DNA of 64,000 bases. It comes from Pythium myriotylum (lineage: Eukaryota > Oomycota > Peronosporomycetes > Pythiales > Pythiaceae). Shown one piece after another: positions 1 through 9,273 of this stretch. Location of the stretch: the NCBI GenBank assembly GCA_023091665.1, contig JALJCQ010000004.1, positions 1,550,001 to 1,614,000 on the forward strand, written 5' to 3'. Position 1 is the first letter of the stretch; the number at the start of each line of letters is the position of its first letter. The translations under genes and the position numbers were made by a program. The notes below the pieces were generated by a model that worked only from the letters and a program-made list of their open reading frames with translations, ran no database searches and was not told the DNA's origin.

Positions 1-573
1 GGTCGTTTTCACCAATGCACTGACTGCTGCAAGGGCTTGGTGATGTCCGACCATCTGAAATCTGACGTAATTTCATGAGAGATAATCTGGTATCAGAGAT
101 CGGGGGATTAAGACCACAAAAGAAGGTACAAATCCTTCCACTTGAGCAGCGACGACAATGAGTTTGCCACTGACGCGTTGTTTTGCAGCTGTCGAGAAGA
201 GATCTTCTCTTGGGGGCGGACAACCCCGCGGTGATGTCGTACTCGACCTCGCGGAGCGAGGGGCGATCGCCCTAGCAGATTGCCCCGCGTCTACCGGGAA
301 TTGTGGTTTTCCTGAGACGCGGCAGCAAGTCCGCCTCGGCCTCCCGAGCGACGTGGCCTTGCACGAGAGGCATGTGCACTACCTCTGTTGCGCGAGCAAT
401 CGCGCTGAAAGTGGCCCAATTTCCCACAAGTGAAACACTTGATGTGAAGTGCTTTCACGTCGATCGCACTCAACTCGAACGCTGAGGTCAATCACACTCA
501 GATCCACGGGCTCCGAAACGGGAGGCTGGGGCGGAGGAACCGCTGGATTCGCGGGTAGACCCCGAGCGAGACG
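1..573 (-). pseudogene. Family A Gypsy gag C-terminus with CCHC zinc knuckle (broken)
   Basis: Downstream half of the gag of the Gypsy element into which family B is inserted. On the minus strand about 410-455 it encodes CFTCGKLGHFQRDC, a CX2CX4HX4C zinc knuckle that in retroelement Gag proteins binds genomic RNA. Proline-rich sequence precedes it. After the knuckle, near 90-180, the frame reads KLIVVAAQVEGFVPSF, which resembles the start of a retropepsin-like domain but is out of frame further on. The upstream half lies at 16184-16864, and removal of 578-16179 plus one CTGG copy rejoins the two. Reading frames shift at least twice, so this is a pseudogene. The element leaves the window at position 1. 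The zinc knuckle is secure; the protease identification is tentative. Confidence 0.7.
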
Positions 574-577
574 CTGG

Positions 578-1635
578 TGTGATGAAGTGGGTGGCCAGTT
601 TGCGGAGCCTAGGGTGATAGTGAATTAATAGAATTAATACACCACCCTCCCTCACGTTGTGTATCCTTAAGCAGCTCTTCGAAGCTACGTATCGGATGCG
701 CCGAGCAAGGGTCCGTGCGAAGAAATCACACAGGCGTAGTGAGTAGTAACTAATAATAGTACACACTCAGGCAATCAGATACCTTATTCCCCAATGTACT
801 GAGACAAAGGGTTTCAGGCTGTACCCCGGGGCAGAAACTTCCCAGGGGTGTCTCTAGGCGAACCGACCGATAACGGTAAAGCACTAGTGACAGTCTTTTG
901 GTACGCTTTCTAGGAGCAGTTCCAACCAGGGAAAAGTCCTCTAATCGCAATACCGGGAATATGCAAATATGGAATACCAAGGATCTGGCGTGAGCCAATA
1001 TCCCAGGTAAATAGTTCAGGGGAAAGGGTGCTACAACACTTTGACACTCGGTCTAAGCGTCTCGCCCCCAGGAACCCGAGACACACAAGTACACCACACG
1101 CAGCTACGCTAATCGGTTACCTTGGTAAGTCGCCGATCGCTACCCAGTACCCCGGGTCACTGCGATGGTATGGTTGGATGAGCCGACACTGGCAGGAGAG
1201 GCGCTTGTGTAGATCGAGGCAAAATGGAGAGTCTTATTAGATATTCTTTCTAGATACTAGCGGCGGTCGCTTTCTCCAAGGGATCCCCCTTGGGCGACCT
1301 TTGAGCGCGACCCTTCCCGGGGTCGGCTCCCTGTAATCCATAATAGATCCTAGGGTGCAACCCCTCGGATCAGTCGCTCTGATTCAACTGTCTAATAAAC
1401 TACCTCTACAGGCCTAATATGCAAACATACAAACGGGTCTGAAACCAACCCGGCTATACCTGAAAGGTCACAGCCGGGTACCTTCACCCCGGGGTGATCA
1501 CCCCCCGGGGGTCCTGGGAGTGATCATCATTCCTTACCATCATTCTACACAGAGGCCCGGACCGAACCGCGGTCCCGATGGAGGCGGTCTTAACCGACAT
1601 CCCCCGGAGGGATTTTGACCAGTGACTTCGTCACA
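578..1635 (-). repeat. Family B 3' LTR (left copy)
   Basis: Long terminal repeat of 1058 bp. Starts TGTGATGAAGTGGG and ends CTTCGTCACA. The right copy (14806-16179) differs at three places I can see (near 612, 1546 and 1614). Its last about 144 bp, 1492-1635, form the beginning of the first unit of a 467-bp tandem triplication that continues into the internal region. In the minus orientation of gag-pol this is the 3' LTR; read on the plus strand it lies upstream of the antisense reading frame and contains TCATTCC at 1527-1533, which fits the oomycete initiator consensus. Confidence 0.95.
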
Positions 1636-2892
1636 ACCGCCCCCTGGCCCAGACGAACGGAGCGCGCAGAAGTCTGGGACATCACCCAGGGATCACCGCA
1701 AGGTCTCACCCCAGATCATCGGAGTCGATCTTGGTAAACGTGTGCGCGTGGCGGTTTCTTCGACACATCCATCACGTGCGGCTTGTCATCTGTCAATATT
1801 CGAGCCTCTGCGTTGGGTCTCACGCTTCTTCCCCGCAGATTTGAAGAGCTCACATTCGAACTTGCGCCACCATGACCACGCATCCCAAGGGAAGACCACG
1901 ATCATCATCTGCTCCGGCGACCTCCGCGGCAGCGTTTACTCCAGCTTCGTCATCGACTGGGTGATCACCCCCCGGGGGTCCTGGGAGTGATCATCATTCC
2001 TTACCATCATTCTACACAGAGGCCCGGACCGAACCGCGGTCCCGATGGAGGCGGTCTTAACCGACATCCCCCGGAGGGATTTTGACCAGTGACTTCGTCA
2101 CAACCGCCCCCTGGCCCAGACGAACGGAGCGCGCAGAAGTCTGGGACATCACCCAGGGATCACCGCAAGGTCTCACCCCAGATCATCGGAGTCGATCTTG
2201 GTAAACGTGTGCGCGTGGCGGTTTCTTCGACACATCCATCACGTGCGGCTTGTCATCTGTCAATATTCGAGCCTCTGCGTTGGGTCTCACGCTTCTTCCC
2301 CGCAGATTTGAAGAGCTCACATTCGAACTTGCGCCACCATGACCACGCATCCCAAGGGAAGACCACGATCATCATCTGCTCCGGCGACCTCCGCGGCAGC
2401 GTTTACTCCAGCTTCGTCATCGACTGGGTGATCACCCCCCGGGGGTCCTGGGAGTGATCATCATTCCTTACCATCATTCTACACAGAGGCCCGGACCGAA
2501 CCGCGGTCCCGATGGAGGCGGTCTTAACCGACATCCCCCGGAGGGATTTTGACCAGTGACTTCGTCACAACCGCCCCCTGGCCCAGACGAACGGAGCGCG
2601 CAGAAGTCTGGGACATCACCCAGGGATCACCGCAAGGTCTCACCCCAGATCATCGGAGTCGATCTTGGTAAACGTGTGCGCGTGGCGGTTTCTTCGACAC
2701 ATCCATCACGTGCGGCTTGTCATCTGTCAATATTCGAGCCTCTGCGTTGGGTCTCACGCTTCTTCCCCGCAGATTTGAAGAGCTCACATTCGAACTTGCG
2801 CCACCATGACCACGCATCCCAAGGGAAGACCACGATCATCATCTGCTCCGGCGACCTCCGCGGCAGCGTTTACTCCAGCTTCGTCATCGACT
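1492..2892. repeat. 467-bp tandem triplication across LTR end, PPT and antisense ORF start
   Basis: Three head-to-tail copies, 1492-1958, 1959-2425 and 2426-2892, apparently identical. Each unit contains the last 144 bp of the LTR, the polypurine tract, an untranslated leader, the start codon of the antisense frame in the context GCCACCATGA and about 29 codons of it. In units 1 and 2 the antisense frame stops right after the junction (SST-G-stop), so only the third start (2806) opens the long frame. Unit edges lie at GGGTGATCACC, a short palindrome. The triplication multiplies a putative antisense leader and the integration-critical PPT/LTR junction. It may be real replication slippage or recombination, or a misassembly. 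Confidence 0.93.
1636..1647 (-). promoter_or_regulatory. Family B polypurine tract
   Basis: On the minus strand the bases directly before the 3' LTR read CAGGGGGCGGT, followed by TGTGACGAAG. A purine-rich run touching the 3' LTR is the standard plus-strand DNA primer of LTR retrotransposons. Copies occur at the same place in each 467-bp unit. This supports gag-pol running on the minus strand. Confidence 0.65.
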
Positions 2893-5800
2893 GCTGCCAG
2901 CTCTGCTGCTCCATCCGCGGCTCCTGCGACATCTTCGGCCGGACCTGGGTTATCACCGGCCGGTTCCGCAGGGTCGACTCAGGATGGACCGCCTCCACCG
3001 GGGTCGTTCTTTTCCTCAGCGGATCGTGCGCGCACTTCCTTCGAGGCTGTACTTGGCCCGATAGGCGGCACGCTACATGAGGATCACCCTATCTGGACCG
3101 TGCACCACCAGCAACCGCCGCTTCAGCCTTTCATCTCTGAGTTCGTGCCCGAGCTAGATCAGTTTTTGGCACGGAACTCTTCATCACGAGGCCTGGTTGA
3201 ACTCCTCGGGGGAGTCTCCTCCTTGGTCGAGGAGATCGGACTGAGCCGCACGGTGGCTTGGGTACGCGATTCTCCAAGGTTCGTCTCGCAGCTCGCCATT
3301 CGGTCGGGGAATTTCGCCACTTGGCTCCGAGACGTTTTGCAAGAGATGGAGTCTCGATACTCCGAACTCCTTGATGACGACGGCCTCCGTCCTCTCCCAG
3401 GGTCTACAGCATTCGCGGAAGTTGATCGTCTTCGTGCTCGTGAGGCTGAGTTGGTTGCCGAGCTCGCAGACATGCGCCGCCTCCTGGAATCTACTTCAAC
3501 CCGAGCGCATGTGCTGGCTGCGGAAGTGGACCATCACGTGGGTCTCGTTTCTTCTCATCTCGAGATGCCGTTTCCGGACCCGATTTCGGCCGCTCAAGCG
3601 ATCCAGCTGATGATGCCGCCAACCCGAGGCGCTGATAATCGACGGCTCTTGGAGACCGCTTTCTCCCACGCGAACAACGCTACGGGACCTCGGACGGATG
3701 TGACACTGCTCGTAGCTCCTGGGATGACTCCTTCACCCCCGGTGGACGCGAGTGGGGATGCCACAGCTAACATCGATGCTCTTGGCCACCTTCGGTCCGA
3801 CGTCGCGAAGCTACGTGCGATCGCCAAGGACATCCGGGACAAAGTCATCACGCTGCCTGTCGGTCCCTCCCAGACTCCTCGGGGAGGTTCCAGTACTCGT
3901 GGTGGTCGAAGCACCTTGGCCATTCCCCGGACCGCCAGCACACCCCGAGCTGGGATGCCGTCGAACGCAGTCTTTGGCAGTTCGACTCACCCTCTGATCC
4001 CAACCGGAGAACCGTCTTCGTCCGACAACTCATCCTCTTCGTCGTCACAGCCTGCTCCTGCAGCTCCTGCGGCTGCCACCCAAGGAGGCGACATCGACCT
4101 TGGCTTCGGAGATGACGACGATGACGACGACATGCGCGACACCTCTCCAGAGGGCAAGTCACACCAAGAGACCGACATTCCAGCGGTGCAGGCGGCATCA
4201 AGAAAAAGAGCCGGGCAGAAGGCCAAGAGTGTAAGCATCGACCAGCCCAGACCACAGTCACCTCCTTCACCTCCTCGGAAGAAAAGAGCCGTTTCGTCGT
4301 CCGACGCTGATGCTGCTGAGAACTTCGACCCAAGTGCTCCCGTGCCCTCGTCACTTGCATCACTTCACCCTATCCTCCAGGACTATGTGAACCGGAACGT
4401 TGCTTTTGACGAGGTCTGCCAAGAACTTGAGAAGATCTCCAAACATTCCGTTCCCTTGGTTGGCTATCAAGGCGCGATGGCGCGCAAGGGAGGGGCAGGC
4501 TTCTCGTATCACGGTGTGGTCATAGTGACGAAACCGAACGCAGGTTACCCCAACGCCAAGCCACACGGGCCCTTCACCCGATGGAAGCACTTTCGAACGG
4601 AGATATCGGCGACCGTGCGCATCCCGGGGCCTGTCTTGACCGAGCACCTTGGCCGAGAACCGTGGTCGATAATGATGGAGTGCGTCTGCAAACGATTCAT
4701 CATCTTGGATCCCAATCAGCTTCATCCAGTTCTCTACGACATAGTGCGCCGCCTCCTTTCACTCCAAGAGTTCCACCCCCGGGTTTACTATGAGCGACTT
4801 CACTGGTGGATGTTGCCGAAAGCGGTCGCCGGGGAGGAAAACCCCAAGACTTCTACCAAAGATGACGAGGACTCTGGGAAGAAGACGAAGAAGAACTCGA
4901 AGCCGAAGGGAGCCGCGAAGAAAAAGGCTACGCCTCAGCCTGCTGGTGCTTCATGGACTGCGGAAGAGATCGAGGCCCTGACGGACGCGCCGCCAGGGAC
5001 CCCAAGCAGCCATGATGCCGAGTTGGTCGACGAGTACAACCGTCGTCACTCGTCAACCACTGTCGTCGTTCGCCACTTTCGGGAACTGCATCGAGTGATC
5101 TTGAGTTTCGCTCGAGAGACAAGCAAGAAGTATGGGCGGGACAGCATGGAGGCTCAGAAGTGGCGGTACATCTTCTGGGAACCCTGTCTCTGGTTCATCC
5201 CGCCTTTCCCTTGTTGGCTCATCCCCCCAAAACGGTTTGCAACAGCTGATGAGATGCAAGCCTGGGTGGACCAAGTCGACATAGAAGAACCCATGAGGCT
5301 CCAGTGGCGAGGGGATGCCGCCTCTGTGGCTGATTACCGGGCGCCGGATCCCGAGCAAGATCTTCCCGACAACTTGAGAGATCGACTGCGCGCATACGCT
5401 CGGGGTGAGAACCCAGGCTCTGATTGTCCAACTGGCTTGTACACAGGGCCTCTCGTGACCCCTGCTACCCGCAACTTGACCGATTCGTCTGGGAAGAAGA
5501 TCGCCCGGAGCCAGACCCTTCCTCGATCATACACGGACTTAGCGGCTGCAGAGAAGATCCTCCAAGAAAATGAAGAAACTGCTCAAGCTAGCCGCGTGAA
5601 AGAGGCAACCTCTGCTCTGGAGAATCTGCACCGCGTCCGAGATCACAAGAAGCTGTCGCGACCGAAAGTTGCCAAGACTGATGGGGGTTCTAAGTCGACT
5701 GTTGCCGACATTTCCGCCCAGAACATCTTGTCGCCTCAGCGAACTTCTCGCTCATCGGCATCAGAGACCCGCAACCGCATGTTGGCTTCGGCTTTGCAGT

Positions 5801-6021
5801 CTGGAGTAACCTCAACGACCGGTCGGGACGTCGAAACTAGTGATCCAGGCAGCCAAGGTGGTAAGGACACCGGATCGTCCCAGGACAAGGAGCCAAGTGA
5901 AGATGACGCGGAGGATGATGACGAAGAAGACGACGACAGCGACCAGGGATCTGGTGCTGAGAACATCGAAGTCTTCGGGCTCAAGCTTCCATCCCTCGGA
6001 TCACGACAACGACGAAGATGA
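2806..6021 (+). CDS. Antisense accessory ORF of family B (1071 aa, unknown function)
   Basis: Not a family I recognise. A 1071-residue frame on the strand opposite to gag-pol, between pol and the 3' LTR. The start codon sits in GCGCCACCATGA, close to an ideal Kozak context. Residues 1-115 are Ser/Ala/Pro-rich. About 203-230 (RLRAREAELVAELADMRRLL) is a likely coiled coil, with a shorter helix near 330-345. There is a Ser tract at 400-415 and an Asp tract near 435. Residues about 510-690 are compact and aromatic-rich, the best candidate folded domain. A Lys-rich stretch lies near 690-710 and the C-terminus is acidic. After about 5990 the acidic sequence continues in another frame to a stop at 6127, so the original end was probably frameshifted. 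There is no CCHC, RT, integrase or transmembrane segment. Confidence 0.75.
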   Translation: MTTHPKGRPRSSSAPATSAAAFTPASSSTAASSAAPSAAPATSSAGPGLSPAGSAGSTQDGPPPPGSFFSSADRARTSFEAVLGPIGGTLHEDHPIWTVHHQQPPLQPFISEFVPELDQFLARNSSSRGLVELLGGVSSLVEEIGLSRTVAWVRDSPRFVSQLAIRSGNFATWLRDVLQEMESRYSELLDDDGLRPLPGSTAFAEVDRLRAREAELVAELADMRRLLESTSTRAHVLAAEVDHHVGLVSSHLEMPFPDPISAAQAIQLMMPPTRGADNRRLLETAFSHANNATGPRTDVTLLVAPGMTPSPPVDASGDATANIDALGHLRSDVAKLRAIAKDIRDKVITLPVGPSQTPRGGSSTRGGRSTLAIPRTASTPRAGMPSNAVFGSSTHPLIPTGEPSSSDNSSSSSSQPAPAAPAAATQGGDIDLGFGDDDDDDDMRDTSPEGKSHQETDIPAVQAASRKRAGQKAKSVSIDQPRPQSPPSPPRKKRAVSSSDADAAENFDPSAPVPSSLASLHPILQDYVNRNVAFDEVCQELEKISKHSVPLVGYQGAMARKGGAGFSYHGVVIVTKPNAGYPNAKPHGPFTRWKHFRTEISATVRIPGPVLTEHLGREPWSIMMECVCKRFIILDPNQLHPVLYDIVRRLLSLQEFHPRVYYERLHWWMLPKAVAGEENPKTSTKDDEDSGKKTKKNSKPKGAAKKKATPQPAGASWTAEEIEALTDAPPGTPSSHDAELVDEYNRRHSSTTVVVRHFRELHRVILSFARETSKKYGRDSMEAQKWRYIFWEPCLWFIPPFPCWLIPPKRFATADEMQAWVDQVDIEEPMRLQWRGDAASVADYRAPDPEQDLPDNLRDRLRAYARGENPGSDCPTGLYTGPLVTPATRNLTDSSGKKIARSQTLPRSYTDLAAAEKILQENEETAQASRVKEATSALENLHRVRDHKKLSRPKVAKTDGGSKSTVADISAQNILSPQRTSRSSASETRNRMLASALQSGVTSTTGRDVETSDPGSQGGKDTGSSQDKEPSEDDAEDDDEEDDDSDQGSGAENIEVFGLKLPSLGSRQRRR

Positions 6022-6127
6022 TGAAGACGGCTCCGACGCGGGCTCTGGCGGAGATATGGAGATGGATCCACCCTCCGGGTCCGCTCCAACCTCCCCAGGA
6101 GTGCTCCCAGGTTTCAGCGCGGAATAA

Positions 6128-6450
6128 CCTTCGTTCTCACTTGTAGGCGCGTTGTGGCCTCCCACCTTTGCATGCCTTCTTGCTAATACATGTCCGATTC
6201 GTTTCATTCTGACGTTTGGGTGAAGGATTTCCCGTTCTTAATATGCAGAATGCAATACACAGTGCCCTCGAGACTCGGAGTCCGGGGCTCAACAGCGATC
6301 TTCTACTTCGACCACCTTGATACACACATTCCATCCCAGGAACTTGACAATACCAGTCGATGACCATGTGTTCTCCGGACACATGATCACAGTCACCAAT
6401 ACAAGTGCGATTTCTCCCGGGAGATACGTCACACAGGTCTTCAACGGTTA
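6128..6450. other. Convergent intergenic gap in family B
   Basis: About 320 bp between the end of the antisense frame (plus strand) and the end of pol (minus strand). I see no reading frame of note. Both transcripts would terminate here; I cannot identify specific poly(A) signals. Confidence 0.4.
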
Positions 6451-6850
6451 CTACTCTGCGCCCAGATGATCCTCAGGATGATCATCCGCGGTTTGCATGG
6501 CTTCAAACCTTGCTCTGGCCCTCGCCCCCTTGTCAAACTTGTAGAGGAGATCCGCACAGTTCAGGTTAGCCAGAGGCTCCCACGTGAGTTCATCCCAGCC
6601 TTGCCACTTGATCAGATATTCCCGAGTCCTTTTCGACGTGCGCGTTCGTTTCACCCATCGGAAATCCCGAATCTCCTCCACGACATAATCACCGTGGGCA
6701 TTGTCGGGTTCCCAACTGTCCTTAGGCAACAGTGCAGCGTCGAAGTCATTCTCAGCATCTACTTCGGGAATTTCTTCGGTCGGTCGTTCAGGAGACTCTA
6801 TCCTGGGTTCAGTCGGCTCATATGCACCCAAGGGAAGAATCGGTAGTCCG
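6451..6850 (-). pseudogene. Family B pol C-terminus: chromodomain
   Basis: The frame contains VVEEIRDFRWVKRTRTSKR and then EYLIKWQGWDELTWEPL, the characteristic aromatic-cage and W-x-x-LTWEP core of a chromodomain. Chromodomains at the end of Gypsy integrases bind modified histone tails and bias integration into heterochromatin. It is joined to the integrase through an acidic linker (ESPERPTEEIPEVDAEND), but a frameshift near 6830 separates it from the integrase frame, which ends at 6798. The frame as drawn upstream of 6850 is an out-of-frame shadow of the integrase. The domain call is secure. Confidence 0.9.
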
Positions 6851-7979
6851 TGTCCGCGATCTTCAGCTTGTATCGGAAGTCTTCTCCTTTCTCGACAATC
6901 CTGAACGGACCATGCCAGAGGTGAGCCAACTTCTTGGTCAAGCCTGGTCGAACCCGGGGTATGAACAACCACACCGAGTCACCAACTTCAAACTCCCGGG
7001 GCACAGTCTCGGGCAAATCGTTCACGCGCTGGTTTCGTTCTTCTGCTCGAAGTCTTTTAGCTTCCACTTGCAGATCCCGGGCCCAGGCGCGAACATACTC
7101 GGCTTGCTGCTGAACGTGACGTCGCCACCGATACGGATCCATCAAGTCGCCTCTCCTTGGAGGGGGACCAAGCATAGCAGCCATAGTCGACCGAGCGTCC
7201 CAGCCATGAACCAAGTAGAATGGAGTTTCCTTGCGAGTGAAGTCGTAAGACGTGTTGATCGCAAACATCAGCCTTTCACAGATCTCATCCCAATCTCCCT
7301 GAGACGGGTCTTCCACATAAGCCTTGATAGATCGTACCACTGTCTGCACCGATCTTTCCTGCTGACCATTAGCCTGTGGGCGATATGCTAACGTGGCACG
7401 CTGTCTGCTGCCGATCATCTGTCTGAATGCTCGAAACACCTCGGACATGAACGACGGTTCTTGGTCGTGTCTGATCATCGCACTTGCACCGAACCTCCGG
7501 AACACAACCTCCTCATAGGCCTCAGCCACATCCTGGGCAATTGTGTCCGCCATTGCCTTGCACATAACATCCCCTGAGAACATATCTTGGAACAGAAGTA
7601 AGGCTGTGTTCCCTCGGTCGGTTTCTGGCAAGGGTTTGACGAAATCCATCGACACGATGTGGAACGGATACTCTGGGATCACATTCCCTGGGGATGATCC
7701 TGGGTTCCTTGGTCTGTCTTTGCCACTCTCGCAATCCACACAGCGCTGGACGAAATCCTCGGCGTCCTTATACATTCCGAGCCAGAAGAACTGACGACAC
7801 AGCCGTTCATAAGTCCTGCCCACGCCTTGATGGCCACCCTGGAAATCTGAATGACACTCATGCATCACATCTTCTCTCAGATCCACGGGTACAACAACTC
7901 GAAGCGCAGGAGTTCGACCTTGTGGACGACGCTTGGATTGTCTAGGGATATAGCAGAGCACATCATCCGAGTTGAGCAC
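6798..7979 (-). CDS. Family B integrase
   Basis: 393 codons open. The N-terminal HHCC zinc finger is visible as HECHSDFQGGHQG followed by RCVDCESGK. The catalytic core shows SMDFVKPLP (first Asp), MIRHDQEPSF (second Asp, normally SDRDPxF) and NGQQERSVQ (the Glu). A C-terminal GPF/RIVEKGEDFRYKL block corresponds to the usual SH3-like DNA-binding domain. Integrase inserts the double-stranded cDNA into the genome. The frame enters from the RNase H part by a frameshift near 7975 and leaves towards the chromodomain by another near 6830, so it is intact only as a segment of a broken polyprotein. Confidence 0.92.
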   Translation of the reverse strand: MLNSDDVLCYIPRQSKRRPQGRTPALRVVVPVDLREDVMHECHSDFQGGHQGVGRTYERLCRQFFWLGMYKDAEDFVQRCVDCESGKDRPRNPGSSPGNVIPEYPFHIVSMDFVKPLPETDRGNTALLLFQDMFSGDVMCKAMADTIAQDVAEAYEEVVFRRFGASAMIRHDQEPSFMSEVFRAFRQMIGSRQRATLAYRPQANGQQERSVQTVVRSIKAYVEDPSQGDWDEICERLMFAINTSYDFTRKETPFYLVHGWDARSTMAAMLGPPPRRGDLMDPYRWRRHVQQQAEYVRAWARDLQVEAKRLRAEERNQRVNDLPETVPREFEVGDSVWLFIPRVRPGLTKKLAHLWHGPFRIVEKGEDFRYKLKIADTDYRFFPWVHMSRLNPG

Positions 7980-9267
7980 ACATCGACAATCTTAGCAATC
8001 TCCTGGACCTTTTCGACTGAGATCTCGGATAGATCACCGCTGAGGTATGCTCGGAGTGCTTTCATCCAGGGATCGGCATCTTGGTGTTGAACAACACGTC
8101 TCCATCGTTCTACCCGGGCTGTCTCCAGACCTGCCGCTGAGGTATTCGCGCGAAAATTTTCTGCTTCGGTTAGTTCGCTTCCTTGATGGCCCCCAGGCGA
8201 AGCACCGCGCGCGTCCGTTGTTGGCCCCCCGGCAGATGTAGGAGATAGCCTCCGTCGATTTGCTGACCGAGTTCGCACAACAAAAACTGATTCACTGACG
8301 TTTTCGCTCGGAACATCGCCTTCAGTTGCTCAATCTCTGTGGAGTCAGAGATAACGACTTCTTGCTGCAACCTCATGACCTTCACAGTGATAAAATCCGC
8401 GGGGGAATTGAATTCTCGTGCAACGTGAAATAGTTGCAGCCTAGTGAACTTGGACTCGAGTGACTTGAATTTTCCCAGGAGCTGCTGCAGGTTCGGCTCG
8501 AGACATGACATTATCCCTTGGGCTTGTTGGATCGCAAGCCTCGAATCCCCGATAATGATCAGATCCGTGATGTCATACGCGATAGCTTGCTCCAGTCCAG
8601 CGATCATTCCTCGGTATTCCGCCATATTCACCGTCACGTCTTCCAAGAACTCACCCTGGGCTGTCACAATCTCCCACCCGGGGACTTCCCAGAGAATAAA
8701 GCCTGCAGATCCAACTTTGCTCTTCCAGCGTGCAGCGCCGTCGAACGTCAAGACATATCCTTCATACTCAGGATCAACCATCTCCACCGACAGCGGCGGC
8801 GGCCTTACGTTGACCTTTGTACTTTTAAACGGGACTAGTTCCTCTGCGACTTCGTCAAGCTTTTCCCTGGGGGTAATACCGGCGGCGAGCAACGACGCCA
8901 AGCCATCCTCGTCTTTATCGATGCGACGAACCTCCATCGACCAGGGAGAAAGCAGTGTAGCCCACTGGAGACACCTTCCCTGGAGTGTTCGTGAAGTCAT
9001 GAGCCATTTTAGCACCGAATATCTGGAGTAGACAATTAATTCCCGGGAAACAGCCAAAGTGTAGAACGTCGTGAGAGTCCGCAACAACGCCAAGACCTCT
9101 TTCTCGGTGATATGATACCGCAGCTCGGAATCCTGCAAGACGCGACCAGTGCATCGAACTGGATGAAGTTTTCCTTCGAATTCCTGGCACAACACTGAAC
9201 TGATCGCCCAGTCATTCGCGTGCAGAATGATCACGAGAGGCTTCTCGTCCTGGAGATGTCGGAGCAC
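7980..9267 (-). pseudogene. Family B tandem RNase H domains (degenerate gypsy-type plus archaeal-like)
   Basis: Residues from 9267 down to about 8890 are the normal connection/RNase H of Gypsy RT, with LRYHITEKEVLALLRTL, but the usual first DAS motif reads HANDWA and looks eroded. From about 8771 a second, different RNase H follows: VLTFDGAARW (Asp), NMAEYRGMIAGLEQA (Glu) and IIIGDSRLAIQQ (Asp), which is the plant/archaeal-like type. The main frame stops at 8170. The sequence linking to integrase (KVQEIAKIVDVC) is in the frame 7877-8278. Dual RNase H domains are known from some plant and oomycete Gypsy elements. An in-frame TGA at 9274-9276 separates this part from the RT. Confidence 0.85.
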
Positions 9268-9273
9268 CGGGGC

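Noticed and set aside
88..98. TGGTATCAGAG, the classic initiator-Met tRNA primer site of copia elements
   Set aside because: No LTR end precedes it, and the surrounding coding remnant (family A gag) runs on the other strand, so a chance match is more likely.
750..998. 82-codon minus-strand frame repeated at 14978-15226
   Set aside because: It lies wholly inside the two LTR copies; its repetition reflects LTR identity, not a gene.
1492..2892. CRISPR-like periodic repeat
   Set aside because: Three 467-bp units with no spacers, covering an LTR edge in a eukaryotic element, so not a CRISPR array.
1622..3080. Repeated 122-codon plus-strand frames starting at 1622, 2089 and 2556
   Set aside because: They start at non-ATG codons and are the other reading frame of the tandem repeat; the Kozak ATG frame is the credible one.
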